64,000 nt of DNA from Flavobacterium sp. Root420. GTDB lineage: Bacteria > Bacteroidota > Bacteroidia > Flavobacteriales > Flavobacteriaceae. Positions 8,367 through 16,174 of this stretch are shown here, piece after piece. Location: NCBI RefSeq assembly GCF_001427905.1, contig NZ_LMEF01000023.1, positions 288,687-352,686 of the forward strand. Direction: 5' to 3'. The position numbers and the translations under genes are program-made. A model generated the notes under the pieces. That model was not told the origin of the DNA, did no database searches, and saw nothing but the letters and a program-made list of their open reading frames with translations. How positions within the stretch are numbered: position 1 is the first letter of the stretch; every line of letters starts with the position of its first letter.

Positions 8367-9140
8367 TTAATCAAACTGAATCAATTTATCATTTGGTAAA
8401 TCATATTCATATAATTCTCTGTTTTCATTATCCAGATATAACCACTGAATTATATTGGTATGATGCTCGAAATCATTTGAAATTCCTAAAACAATATATG
8501 AATGCCCTTCCCTGTCTTTTTCTTCAATAGAATAACTTAAATCAGCATTCGGGTTTTTTATCGCAGTTTTTACAAGTTCGTTTTTAGAATTTGCCAAATA
8601 AAATTCAACTTGTTCGTATAAATAATCTTTAAAATCGGTTGTATAATCTTCTTTGTCTGTGTAACATTTTATTGGTTTTGGATGTTTTTTTCGAAACAGA
8701 CTTACATTTCCGTCTTTTACTTTTTTGGCATTTACAAGCCATTCTGCAAATTCTTGTTTTTCTCCCTCGCCCGCTACGTAAATGGTATCCATTTTCCAGG
8801 CTGCGTTAAGTACATCTCCTCTTTTAAATTGACCAGCGTTTGCGAAATCTGTATAAAACGAAATTAATTTTTTGTTTTTTTGAACTGTGAATAAAGCGTA
8901 ATCACCGTTGCCATCAAAATTGACAAACTCAACTTCATCATGATAAACTTCTTCAAGTTTTAGTTTTTCATCTGGTCTTAAATCACTTACGAGATTTAAA
9001 TTTGAAGATTTATCTGTTGTTTCTCTTACCTTTATGGTATCTTTAGGAATATCTTTATTTAAATTTTCAGATGTCGTTTCCTTATTCTCTTTACAGGAAA
9101 ATAATACTGTAAGTAAGGCTAAACAATACAATTGCTTCAT
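8367..9140 (-). CDS. Lipoprotein of unknown function
   Basis: A 257-residue protein with a lipoprotein signal at residues 1-16 (lipobox LFSC, Cys16) followed by a Lys/Glu/Thr/Ser-rich linker, so it is probably anchored in the envelope. The mature part has no motif I recognise. It faces the two-component unit convergently and follows apt by 12 bases on the same strand, so it may share the apt transcript. Confidence 0.8.
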   Translation of the reverse strand: MKQLYCLALLTVLFSCKENKETTSENLNKDIPKDTIKVRETTDKSSNLNLVSDLRPDEKLKLEEVYHDEVEFVNFDGNGDYALFTVQKNKKLISFYTDFANAGQFKRGDVLNAAWKMDTIYVAGEGEKQEFAEWLVNAKKVKDGNVSLFRKKHPKPIKCYTDKEDYTTDFKDYLYEQVEFYLANSKNELVKTAIKNPNADLSYSIEEKDREGHSYIVLGISNDFEHHTNIIQWLYLDNENRELYEYDLPNDKLIQFD

Positions 9141-9152
9141 AAGTAGGGTTTA

Positions 9153-9665
9153 TTAATAGGTAATTGCAGCAAATATAGAATTATCGTTTATTTTATTTCT
9201 TCCGTTTAAAAAAGAAAGTTCCATTAAAAAATTAAACTGAACGATTTCGCCGCCTAATTCTTTTACTAAATCGCCAAGAGCTTTTGCTGTCCCGCCAGTT
9301 GCCAAAACATCATCATGAATGAGAACTTTATCACCTTTTTGAATAGAATCTATATGGATTTCTAATGAATCTGTTCCGTATTCTAATTCATAGAGTGCTG
9401 AAATTGTTGTAAAAGGCAGTTTTTTTGGTTTACGAACTGGCACAAAACCAGCATTTAATCGATCTGCCAATAACATTCCAAAGAAAAAACCACGACTCTC
9501 CGCTCCTACTACCTTATCTATTTTTTGTCCTTTTAGAGATTCAAGCAATATCGCGAGGCATTCAGTTCGGGCAATAGGGTCATTTAGCAACGGCGTTATA
9601 TCTTTAAACAAAATTCCTTCTTTAGGAAAACCCTGAATATCACGTATATAATTTTCAATCTTCAT
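9153..9665 (-). CDS. apt: Adenine phosphoribosyltransferase
   Basis: A 170-residue protein of standard Apt length. It converts adenine and PRPP to AMP in purine salvage in the cytoplasm. The PRPP-binding loop is VLIHDDVLATGGTA at about residues 118-131. The N-terminal region FPKEGILFKDITPLL and the segment VVGAESRGFFFG are characteristic of the family. It is a core chromosomal gene divergent from tRNA-Arg, which marks this side as host backbone. Confidence 0.97.
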   Translation of the reverse strand: MKIENYIRDIQGFPKEGILFKDITPLLNDPIARTECLAILLESLKGQKIDKVVGAESRGFFFGMLLADRLNAGFVPVRKPKKLPFTTISALYELEYGTDSLEIHIDSIQKGDKVLIHDDVLATGGTAKALGDLVKELGGEIVQFNFLMELSFLNGRNKINDNSIFAAITY

Positions 9666-9693
9666 TTTTTTTCATTTTTATGTTATTTTTCGC

Positions 9694-9723
9694 TTGTATA
9701 TATCACATTTATCTCTATCTTTG
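9694..9723 (+). promoter_or_regulatory. Bacteroidetes-type promoter for tRNA-Arg
   Basis: TTG at 9694-9696 and TATCTTTG at 9716-9723 with a 19-base spacer match the Bacteroidetes housekeeping consensus. It lies 56 bases upstream of the tRNA. Confidence 0.7.
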
Positions 9724-9779
9724 CACCCGCAAACAGCGTTCAACAAAGCTACGAAATATTAGTGTAATTGAAAACAAAA

Positions 9780-9853
9780 GGCCTCGTGGCGCAACTGAAT
9801 AGCGCACTTGATTACGGCTCAAGAGGTTACTGGTTTGAATCCAGTCGAGGTCA
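9780..9853 (+). tRNA. tRNA-Arg (anticodon ACG), ICE integration site
   Basis: The sequence folds as a 74-base cloverleaf. The acceptor stem pairs GGCCTCG with CGAGGTC (with a G-U pair). The anticodon stem is CTTGA/TCAAG with loop TTACGGC, so the anticodon is ACG. The T arm is ACTGG-TTTGAAT-CCAGT and the discriminator is A. CCA is not encoded. The serine recombinase gene of the adjoining ICE ends inside it on the opposite strand, with its stop codon at 9819-9821 just 3' of the anticodon loop. The tRNA therefore marks one end of the element. Confidence 0.96.
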
Positions 9854-11366
9854 CTCTACGGGACAAGGAAGAAAAATCTTCTTTTGTCCCGTTTTTTTTA
9901 TCTTCTAATTCGTTGTTAATCAGGTAAATACGACTGGCTATTTCATTAACTCGAGCGGTTTGAAAATGGTTATTTCGGAATGTGAAATTTTCGGGATAGA
10001 TTAAACCAATTATCTCTCTCGCCTCTGATAAATTAGTATTTGTATAGGCAAAATTAACCTGCATTAATCTGTCAATTCCCATTTTTAGTAGCCCTTCAAT
10101 GCTTTGTTTGTCATCAGAAATATTTTTGAGCTGAATCTCTAAACGGTTTAAAATTTGTCCATACTCCGTTTTCATCTTTTGGTAATCATCTACATCTATC
10201 TGTGAGGTTACAAGAAGTTCTCTTGCGTTAGATAATCTCTTTTCGTAATTACTTATTTGTGTTAATAATTCTCCTTTTTCATTTTTAGCTGCATTTGTAT
10301 TATTTTTGTAAGATTCCAAAATCAAGGAGGTGTACAATTTCTTTACCGCCGGTTCTGGTGCGAACTTTTTTAAATTGTCAATGAACATTTCGTTGGCATT
10401 TTCAGAATTGATTCTATAGCCACAGCTATTTTCACAGTGATAATAGTAATAATATTTACTTCGTCCTTTACATTTACTAGCTGTAAGTTTTTTTGAGCAT
10501 TTCGGGCATAAAAAGAAGCCCCTTAGAGGAAATTCTTCTATAGTTTGTACTTTAGGCCGATAAACTCTTGCCCTGCCTTCCAGGACATCTTGCACCTTAT
10601 AAAATAAATCTTCTGAAATAATTGCATCATGCTGTCCAGTAACAAAACAACTATTTTCATCCTTATACTTAGGAACATAAATTTTACCACAATACAGAGG
10701 ATTTTTGAGCATTATCCAAAAGCCACTTTTAGTCAATGTAATTCCTTTTTTCTTTGCTAAAAAATATACAGATTCAGTGTTAAATAACTGCTTTGCAATT
10801 TCATGGAAAGCCCATCTAACAAGTATAGCTTGGTTCTCATTTATCATTATAAATTTTCGTCCGTCATCCTTCGTTTTGTTCATGTAGCCAAATGGTGCGG
10901 TACCCATGTATCTTCCTTCTTTTCTGGCCCTTCTCATACCATGCATTGTATTTAACGCTCTGCGGTCATTCTCAACTTCAGGTGCAGCAAGATAAAAAGC
11001 TAACATCATTTTGTTCTCTGGAATACTGAGATCAAGTGGCTGCTCTATAGCTTGAGGCTCAACACCTAATTTTCTAAGAAGATTAATCATCTGATATGCG
11101 TCTCCAGCATTTCTGCTGAAGCGGTCCCATTTTGTGAATAATACCAAATCAGTCTTGTTTTTAAATCTTTTTAAATTTAAGAGGATTCTCTTCCATTGTG
11201 GTCTATTAAAAGTTTTTGCAGAATAATCTTCATAGATTACATCTCTAATTTGTATGTCATTTAATCCGCAAAACTTTCTCAGCATCTCTTCTTGATTTCT
11301 TTGAGAATAACCTTTATCTGCCTGTTCATCCGTGCTGACACGTATATATAAATCTGCTGTTTTCAT
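9819..11366 (-). CDS. Large serine recombinase (ICE integrase)
   Basis: A 515-residue serine integrase. The resolvase domain starts at once, with the nucleophile Ser10 in YIRVSTDEQ and the DRFSRN motif near 107. A Recombinase domain at about 160-260 follows. A zinc ribbon lies at about 290-325 (CPKCSKK and later CENSCGYR), then a coiled coil and C-terminal tail. It should integrate and excise the element at the adjoining tRNA-Arg. The last 13 codons (RRVTSTGFKPVTS) are the antisense of the tRNA 3' half, and the preceding codons overlap the tRNA terminator hairpin, so the native C-terminus depends on the junction. Its ATG overlaps the stop of a 55-residue gene. Confidence 0.93.
   Translation of the reverse strand: MKTADLYIRVSTDEQADKGYSQRNQEEMLRKFCGLNDIQIRDVIYEDYSAKTFNRPQWKRILLNLKRFKNKTDLVLFTKWDRFSRNAGDAYQMINLLRKLGVEPQAIEQPLDLSIPENKMMLAFYLAAPEVENDRRALNTMHGMRRARKEGRYMGTAPFGYMNKTKDDGRKFIMINENQAILVRWAFHEIAKQLFNTESVYFLAKKKGITLTKSGFWIMLKNPLYCGKIYVPKYKDENSCFVTGQHDAIISEDLFYKVQDVLEGRARVYRPKVQTIEEFPLRGFFLCPKCSKKLTASKCKGRSKYYYYYHCENSCGYRINSENANEMFIDNLKKFAPEPAVKKLYTSLILESYKNNTNAAKNEKGELLTQISNYEKRLSNARELLVTSQIDVDDYQKMKTEYGQILNRLEIQLKNISDDKQSIEGLLKMGIDRLMQVNFAYTNTNLSEAREIIGLIYPENFTFRNNHFQTARVNEIASRIYLINNELEDKKNGTKEDFSSLSRRVTSTGFKPVTS
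9858..9899 (+). terminator. Rho-independent terminator of tRNA-Arg
   Basis: ACGGGACAA at 9858-9866 pairs with TTGTCCCGT at 9884-9892, with an inner AAGA/TCTT stem, followed by a run of eight T. It starts four bases after the tRNA. It overlaps the 3' coding end of the serine recombinase on the other strand. Confidence 0.85.
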
Positions 11367-11530
11367 TTTTTATCTAAGTATTTGAGCACCGCTATATTAG
11401 CTAATTTTCTCAAAAAATGCAATATCTCTTTTGCCTCTTCCAATGTTACATTCATTCCCTCATCCTTTAACATCTTTTGTGCTTTTTCGGGAGTGATCTT
11501 CTCTCTAAAGTCATCAATTTCATTTTCCAT
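11363..11530 (-). CDS. Small protein translationally coupled to the integrase
   Basis: A 55-residue reading frame that begins MENEIDDFREKITPEKAQK and ends VLKYLDKK. Its stop TGA overlaps the ATG of the recombinase in an ATGA arrangement, which indicates coupling. The composition is charged and helical, with no membrane segment. I recall similar small proteins (pattern ITPEKAQ...EEAKEIL.FL.KLA) upstream of Bacteroidetes serine recombinases, but no named function. It could act as a recombination directionality factor or partner; that is inference. Confidence 0.72.
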   Translation of the reverse strand: MENEIDDFREKITPEKAQKMLKDEGMNVTLEEAKEILHFLRKLANIAVLKYLDKK

Positions 11531-11551
11531 TGCATCAAATTTTAAATAATA

Positions 11552-11576
11552 AAAAAAGCCCTTAAGGGGCTTTTTT
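11552..11576. terminator. Bidirectional terminator-like hairpin
   Basis: AAAAAAGCCC, TTAA-type loop and GGGCTTTTTT form a perfect hairpin with A and T tracts on each side. It separates the leftward transfer operon tail (gene ending at 11595) from the integrase pair. Confidence 0.8.
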
Positions 11577-11594
11577 GTTTCATTTCCATGTTTT

Positions 11595-11879
11595 TTACTC
11601 TAAAAAATATATTTTGCTCCCTTGCGTCTTTTTTGAGGATGCTTCATATTTCAAATATCCATAATCGCTCAATTCGCGTATACATTTATGGTAAGTATAA
11701 GCAGACGCTATTTTCGCAATTGGAGTAATATCATATCTATATACTTCTATTGGATTTACAAAACCTTTGCAAACACGGTACTGTAATAATGCAGCATAAA
11801 TAGCAATATGCGTAGTACTGATACGAAAGTCATTTTCAATTGCAAAAAAGAAATCTGACAAAGGCTTTAAATGTTCCAT
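11595..11879 (-). CDS. Small winged-helix-like ICE protein
   Basis: A 94-residue protein. The order of helices and the basic IRELSDYGYLKYE segment followed by a short beta hairpin are consistent with a winged-helix DNA-binding fold. Similar small proteins accompany Bacteroidetes conjugative elements near the end of the transfer operon. It sits last in the leftward operon, just upstream of a terminator. A role in regulating transfer or excision is an inference. Confidence 0.72.
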   Translation of the reverse strand: MEHLKPLSDFFFAIENDFRISTTHIAIYAALLQYRVCKGFVNPIEVYRYDITPIAKIASAYTYHKCIRELSDYGYLKYEASSKKTQGSKIYFLE

Positions 11880-11927
11880 AATTTATAAATTAAGTGACTT
11901 TCAAAAAATTTAATAATTAACTTTTAC

Positions 11928-13073
11928 TTAAATTGAATTTGTCTGTTTTCTTTTTTGCTTCTTTCCCTTCTCGCCATTTTCTGATGCTTCATCAGCGACA
12001 TCATGCTTCTCCTTCGAATCTTGGCTTATCGATTTACCTTCTAATTCAGATTTCTTCTGATCCTTGCTTTCACGATGATTAATTCGCTGAAAATTATCGT
12101 CGTACACATTCACAGTTTTGAATTGCGGATTTGCCTCTACATACATTTTACTTTCCACGCCAGCTACAACAAAAGTAGCAGACTGCAGGTTTCCTTTTTT
12201 TAGCGAGTTTAAAAGATCTTCTTTGTATTTTGAAGTATTTAGTTCTTTAATTGAATGTTTCTCAAGACTTGCTTCCAGGTCGTAACCGTAATTTTGGTGG
12301 TAGTGATCTAATTTGAAGTTTCCATTGTCGTCGGTTACCTTGAAATCGATTTTCAACCACGAATTATAGGCTTCTCCTTCTCTGGTTTTCAGGTCTTTAT
12401 TCACTGATCGGCCTTCCATCAAATTGTAAGCTTCTTTGAGTGTAATGTTACTGCTGTTATTACTAATGTAAAAAGTCTGTTCGAGCCCTTCTTTGGAATC
12501 CTCTTTTTTAAGGTTCACATGATAGGAATTAAAAAAGTATAAATCGCTCTGATCTGATTTTTTAAAATTTAGCACTGCAGTCATGGAATCTGTTCCGTAG
12601 ACACCTTCTTTCATAAGCTTAAATTCTTTCTCTCCATTAAGCATTTTCTCTTTCAAGTCCTGATCGAACGTTTCTCCAAAGCCAGTATATTTCAGCTGGT
12701 CTTTTAAGAACTCTAAGTTTTTCTGATTCATTGTGTTTAAATTTAAGTTATTTTCTAATTTTTCCCTACTTTCCATTTGCTGTCTGGCAAATCCATTAAG
12801 ATCAAGCTCCTTGTCGCAGTACGTGTGAATTCCACTGTGTATAACTATCTTTAAGTTATTTATAAGCGAATCGATCGGCATACTTTTAAAGTAGTCGATA
12901 TCATTAAGTCCAACAAGACAGTAATCCTCTGCGCCCATTGATGTTTTAAAAAACTGAATAGTATCGCTGTCGCTTAGCAGAGTTAAAGGATATGCTATGT
13001 AGCGATATTTGTAAGATGCCATTTCCTGAGCTAACGACAACAGAATTTCAGCGTCAGCTGTATTTATTAACAT
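11928..13073 (-). CDS. Conserved Bacteroidetes ICE protein of unknown function
   Basis: A 381-residue protein. The N-terminal 110 residues are a separate compact segment. From about residue 112 the segment NQKNLEFLKDQLKYTGFGE begins a region that recurs widely in Bacteroidetes conjugative elements, with phrases such as LYFFN, ITLKEAYNLMEGRSV and QNYGYDLE. The last 50 residues are a Lys/Glu/Ser-rich tail. There is no signal peptide, so it is expected in the cytoplasm. The function of this family is not known to me; location after traN suggests a role in transfer or DNA processing. Confidence 0.82.
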   Translation of the reverse strand: MLINTADAEILLSLAQEMASYKYRYIAYPLTLLSDSDTIQFFKTSMGAEDYCLVGLNDIDYFKSMPIDSLINNLKIVIHSGIHTYCDKELDLNGFARQQMESREKLENNLNLNTMNQKNLEFLKDQLKYTGFGETFDQDLKEKMLNGEKEFKLMKEGVYGTDSMTAVLNFKKSDQSDLYFFNSYHVNLKKEDSKEGLEQTFYISNNSSNITLKEAYNLMEGRSVNKDLKTREGEAYNSWLKIDFKVTDDNGNFKLDHYHQNYGYDLEASLEKHSIKELNTSKYKEDLLNSLKKGNLQSATFVVAGVESKMYVEANPQFKTVNVYDDNFQRINHRESKDQKKSELEGKSISQDSKEKHDVADEASENGEKGKKQKRKQTNSI

Positions 13074-13109
13074 ATAATTTATTTAAAGTTTAAAAAGTAT
13101 CATCGTGGA

Positions 13110-13952
13110 TTATTTGATTGGAATTACTTTATCAGTCAGATTATTATTAATATTAACCTCTAAATGCCTTCCTCCGCTCGTTTCCATAAGCTGAATTGTC
13201 AGGTACTTATTCTCAGCGATAGTAAATTTCTCCAGTGCATATACTTTTATTACTTCAGATTCATAAGGAATCACGTCAGATGATGAAGTGGTAAAAATGG
13301 GCTGAATTTCAATTTCCTGTGATGCCGTGCGTTTTGATTTTCTCTGGTCTCTAATAAAAAAACGAAATTGATCTATATCGTAATTGATCTTGGACTTATT
13401 TCGTAATACTACTCTCAAATAAAAAACATCCTCATGGATAAAAATACCGTTTACCTCCAGACTGATATGAAACTTTGACTTTTTCAAACCGCTGATCTTT
13501 TTCTTTTTTAATAAAGCAAGTGAGGCAAACTGTTCTATTTTTTTTTGATTATCGTTCTCCATTGAAAACAAAATATTCCCACTTACAGCAGCTGTGTTAT
13601 CGGCTTTAATATTTAAATCAGGACATGCTTCATCATAGTTAAGAACAAATACATATAGCCTATTGTCAGCTGTCACTACAGTGAGGTTGGTCTGAATGAA
13701 ATTCTCCTTTGCCGCTTTGACCAGTAAAATATTCTCAACTCCTTTAGCTTTCTGCATTAAAACATCCTGACTTCCTTTATCGATACTTTTAATAGCATAT
13801 GGAAAAACGATACTGGTAGTTTTCGAATATCCTATCTGAAGATTTTTAAACTCTTGTTGATTCAAACTAATTTTTTCATTCACAAACTGCGCATAGCCTG
13901 ACAGCATTGTCAGCAAACAGCATAACAAAAAAGTCCAATTTCTAATTTTCAT
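13110..13952 (-). CDS. traN: Conjugative transfer protein TraN (DUF4138)
   Basis: A 280-residue exported protein with a signal peptide at about 1-21 (hydrophobic core WTFLLCCLLTMLSGYAQ). TraN of Bacteroidetes conjugative transposons is an envelope component of the mating apparatus, functionally akin to VirB9. Motifs supporting the family are the IGYSKTTSIVFPYAI start of the mature domain and the ADNRLYVFVLNYDE segment. It follows traM by 11 bases in the canonical traM-traN order. Confidence 0.9.
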   Translation of the reverse strand: MKIRNWTFLLCCLLTMLSGYAQFVNEKISLNQQEFKNLQIGYSKTTSIVFPYAIKSIDKGSQDVLMQKAKGVENILLVKAAKENFIQTNLTVVTADNRLYVFVLNYDEACPDLNIKADNTAAVSGNILFSMENDNQKKIEQFASLALLKKKKISGLKKSKFHISLEVNGIFIHEDVFYLRVVLRNKSKINYDIDQFRFFIRDQRKSKRTASQEIEIQPIFTTSSSDVIPYESEVIKVYALEKFTIAENKYLTIQLMETSGGRHLEVNINNNLTDKVIPIK

Positions 13953-13963
13953 CTTTTTATTTT

Positions 13964-15259
13964 TTAATTATTCAAATTCTTTTGTTTCTCATCATACAGC
14001 AGCACCTGATACCCGGCTTTAACAACCACTTTAATCAGTTTTACTTTTTTACTCATCAGGCTTTTCGCCGCCTCAATTCCCATTCCAGCTGCCTGCGCTC
14101 CCCAAGAATCCGTAACTCCGGTCAGTCCTAGGGTCTGAATAGACCGGTCAGCCGAAGTCTTGGCGACATCCCTGTTGATAGCACCTGGAATATAAATCCC
14201 GTCAATACCATCCATATCATACACCGTTAATTCCACCGGAAAAATTGAATTTCGAAACTGAATGTTGTTGATTTTTACTTCCAGCCTCTCCCCTTTTAAA
14301 GATGCTATTCCGTATAAAAATGTATTTTTTGGAATCAAAGTACCTTGCACAGATACATCATTACTTAGTCTGAGCTTGACCACAGACCCGTTGACAATAG
14401 TCTGAGTCTCATGGATCACAGCCCCTATTGAATTTTGCTGTTTTTCCTCGTGCTCCAGGCTCTCATCAGCTTTATAAAAGGAATTACTCTTTAAAGAACT
14501 TGAGATAGAATTGTCCTTCTGAAGCGATGTTGTATTATCTTCTTCTTTTTTACGGTTAACCGTAAAGATTTTTCCTTTTTTATTATCTGAAGACTCTTTT
14601 AGTCTTTCCTGCACACGCGATGGGTGTTGAATATCCAGTATGTTCTCAAGCATTCCTCCAAGCTGTTTGAGTTCCGGGTCAGGCTCCTGTGATTCTCCCA
14701 TCGTACTCATCATATGCTCTAAGTTCTTTATCTCATCGGAAACTCCTTTTGATGAGCCGTAGTTTTCAAACTCTCTCATGTCCTGATCGTAATTTTCAGT
14801 TACAGCGGGCTGGCTGATTGCTTTTTGAAGGGCCTGCAGTTTTTGGTAAACTTTCTGTTCGTTCCTGTTTTGAAATGATGACGAATTAAAACCTGTTTTG
14901 TCTTTTTGAAATCGTTGAACTTCAAAATCCGTATCTGAAAACTCTCCTATAGATTCTTGTACTATTTTTTGATTGGAATAATTAGGATCCTTTTTGATCT
15001 GTTCCTGAAGTTTAATAGAATCTACTGCTGCCTGATCATAATAACTCATTTTATCAAGTGCTGAATCTTCTTTAAATTTTGGAAGAGGCAGATTAAAATT
15101 AAATCCCTTTTTAATTTCATCTTTTCCTCCCATCGCTTCCATTTTTCCTCCTCCCAAAGTGTAAAAGAGAATAGTGATGAAAGGAAGTGTTATAAGGGGC
15201 AGAGCCAAAAGCATTTTTCGCTTTTTGGATTCTTTAGGTGATATTGATTTATGTTCCAT
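13964..15259 (-). CDS. traM: Conjugative transfer protein TraM
   Basis: I choose the ATG at 15259 (431 residues, MEHKSISPKESKKRK). A longer frame would start inside traL and add an unlikely 24-residue extension. A single membrane helix lies at about 16-36, followed by a long Gln/Glu-rich, partly disordered region. The C-terminal domain at about 290-431 matches TraM (phrases SVVKLRLSNDVSVQG and RDVAKTSADRS). TraM is the inner-membrane to periplasm spanning component, comparable to VirB10. It lies four bases after traL. Confidence 0.92.
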   Translation of the reverse strand: MEHKSISPKESKKRKMLLALPLITLPFITILFYTLGGGKMEAMGGKDEIKKGFNFNLPLPKFKEDSALDKMSYYDQAAVDSIKLQEQIKKDPNYSNQKIVQESIGEFSDTDFEVQRFQKDKTGFNSSSFQNRNEQKVYQKLQALQKAISQPAVTENYDQDMREFENYGSSKGVSDEIKNLEHMMSTMGESQEPDPELKQLGGMLENILDIQHPSRVQERLKESSDNKKGKIFTVNRKKEEDNTTSLQKDNSISSSLKSNSFYKADESLEHEEKQQNSIGAVIHETQTIVNGSVVKLRLSNDVSVQGTLIPKNTFLYGIASLKGERLEVKINNIQFRNSIFPVELTVYDMDGIDGIYIPGAINRDVAKTSADRSIQTLGLTGVTDSWGAQAAGMGIEAAKSLMSKKVKLIKVVVKAGYQVLLYDEKQKNLNN

Positions 15260-15263
15260 AATT

Positions 15264-15533
15264 TTACTTTTTAAAATTGATAGTTTTAATTTTTGAAATG
15301 ACAGCTGTCTTTTGAGCGGTTGGAAAATCACTTTCTGAAAATGCTGTGTAAATGTTATAGATAAAGTAACTTCCTGTTAGAATGGTAAATGAAATCAGCA
15401 GGCAGATAAGCTTTCTTCTGGAAAGGCCATTGATTAGTACATCCATTTTCTGAGCCCATTTTGTCTGTGCAGAATGATAATACCTGTGATACACAAAAGG
15501 CGTTTTCTGTTTTTGGAATAGTGATTTCATCAA
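15264..15533 (-). CDS. traL: TraL-like small membrane protein
   Basis: An 89-residue protein with a basic N-terminus and one membrane helix at about 43-62 (LICLLISFTILTGSYFIY), leaving a short periplasmic tail. Size, topology and position between traK and traM match TraL of Bacteroidetes conjugative transposons. It is packed with traK (3-base gap) and traM (4-base gap). Assignment is mainly by synteny, as the sequence itself is poorly constrained. Confidence 0.75.
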   Translation of the reverse strand: MMKSLFQKQKTPFVYHRYYHSAQTKWAQKMDVLINGLSRRKLICLLISFTILTGSYFIYNIYTAFSESDFPTAQKTAVISKIKTINFKK

Positions 15534-15536
15534 CGT

Positions 15537-16157
15537 CTATTTTCTATTCTCAACTGTTAGATCTTTGTTTTCGATGGTATTGAAGCGTTCAATTAAAAAA
15601 CCGTGGGGATTATTATCGCTTCTTGAGACATTGCGAAGAGACCCTTCTGTTACAAGTTTTCTTTTCAAAATGCTGGTTGTTCGTATAATGTTCTGTTTTG
15701 CAAAACATTTAAAGCGGTATGGATATTCATGTGTATCAATCACGATACTGTCAATCTGAATGGTCTGGCTGATATTCCCCGATATAATTCCGGAGTAAAA
15801 GCCATTTTCTTTCAGGTCATCATAAATCCGTTTGGCACTGTCATCAGCCAGATAAAGCGCTTTTGTAACATTGGTTTTAATGACTTTATCATCGGGATCA
15901 AGGGTAAAGAAAAACTTGTGAAAGGTCTTTACGTGATCTCTTGCTTCCACCGGTACATTATCTTTTCTCTCCGACGCGTAAGCTTCAAGCGCTTTTCCAT
16001 TTGCCAGTATATAAACCTTATCCTGCATCTGGGTTACAGACTCAAAACTTTTGTAAAGTGTATAACAGCATATCATAATACATCCCACAATAACCAGCAT
16101 CGTAAACCCTCTTACATATCTAAAAGCAGTATCTATATTTTTCATTTTGGTAAACAT
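15537..16157 (-). CDS. traK: Conjugative transfer protein TraK
   Basis: A 206-residue protein; starts at 16157 or, more typically, the ATG at 16145 (MKNIDTAFRYV). It has a cytoplasmic N-terminus, one membrane helix at about 17-37, and a periplasmic domain. The pattern FRYVRGFTMLVIVG and the AKRIYDDLKENGFYSGIISGNISQ segment are typical of TraK, the VirB8-like bitopic scaffold of the mating pore. Gene order traJ-traK-traL is canonical. Confidence 0.92.
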   Translation of the reverse strand: MFTKMKNIDTAFRYVRGFTMLVIVGCIMICCYTLYKSFESVTQMQDKVYILANGKALEAYASERKDNVPVEARDHVKTFHKFFFTLDPDDKVIKTNVTKALYLADDSAKRIYDDLKENGFYSGIISGNISQTIQIDSIVIDTHEYPYRFKCFAKQNIIRTTSILKRKLVTEGSLRNVSRSDNNPHGFLIERFNTIENKDLTVENRK

Positions 16158-16174
16158 GAGCAGATTTTTTTTGA

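Noticed and set aside
9819..9857. Recombinase C-terminal tail as a conserved functional domain
   Set aside because: These codons are the antisense of the tRNA-Arg 3' half, so the sequence is set by the tRNA, not by protein selection.
15260..15331. Longer start for traM
   Set aside because: The extra 24 codons overlap traL and lack a signal or conserved residues; the ATG at 15259 fits the operon.
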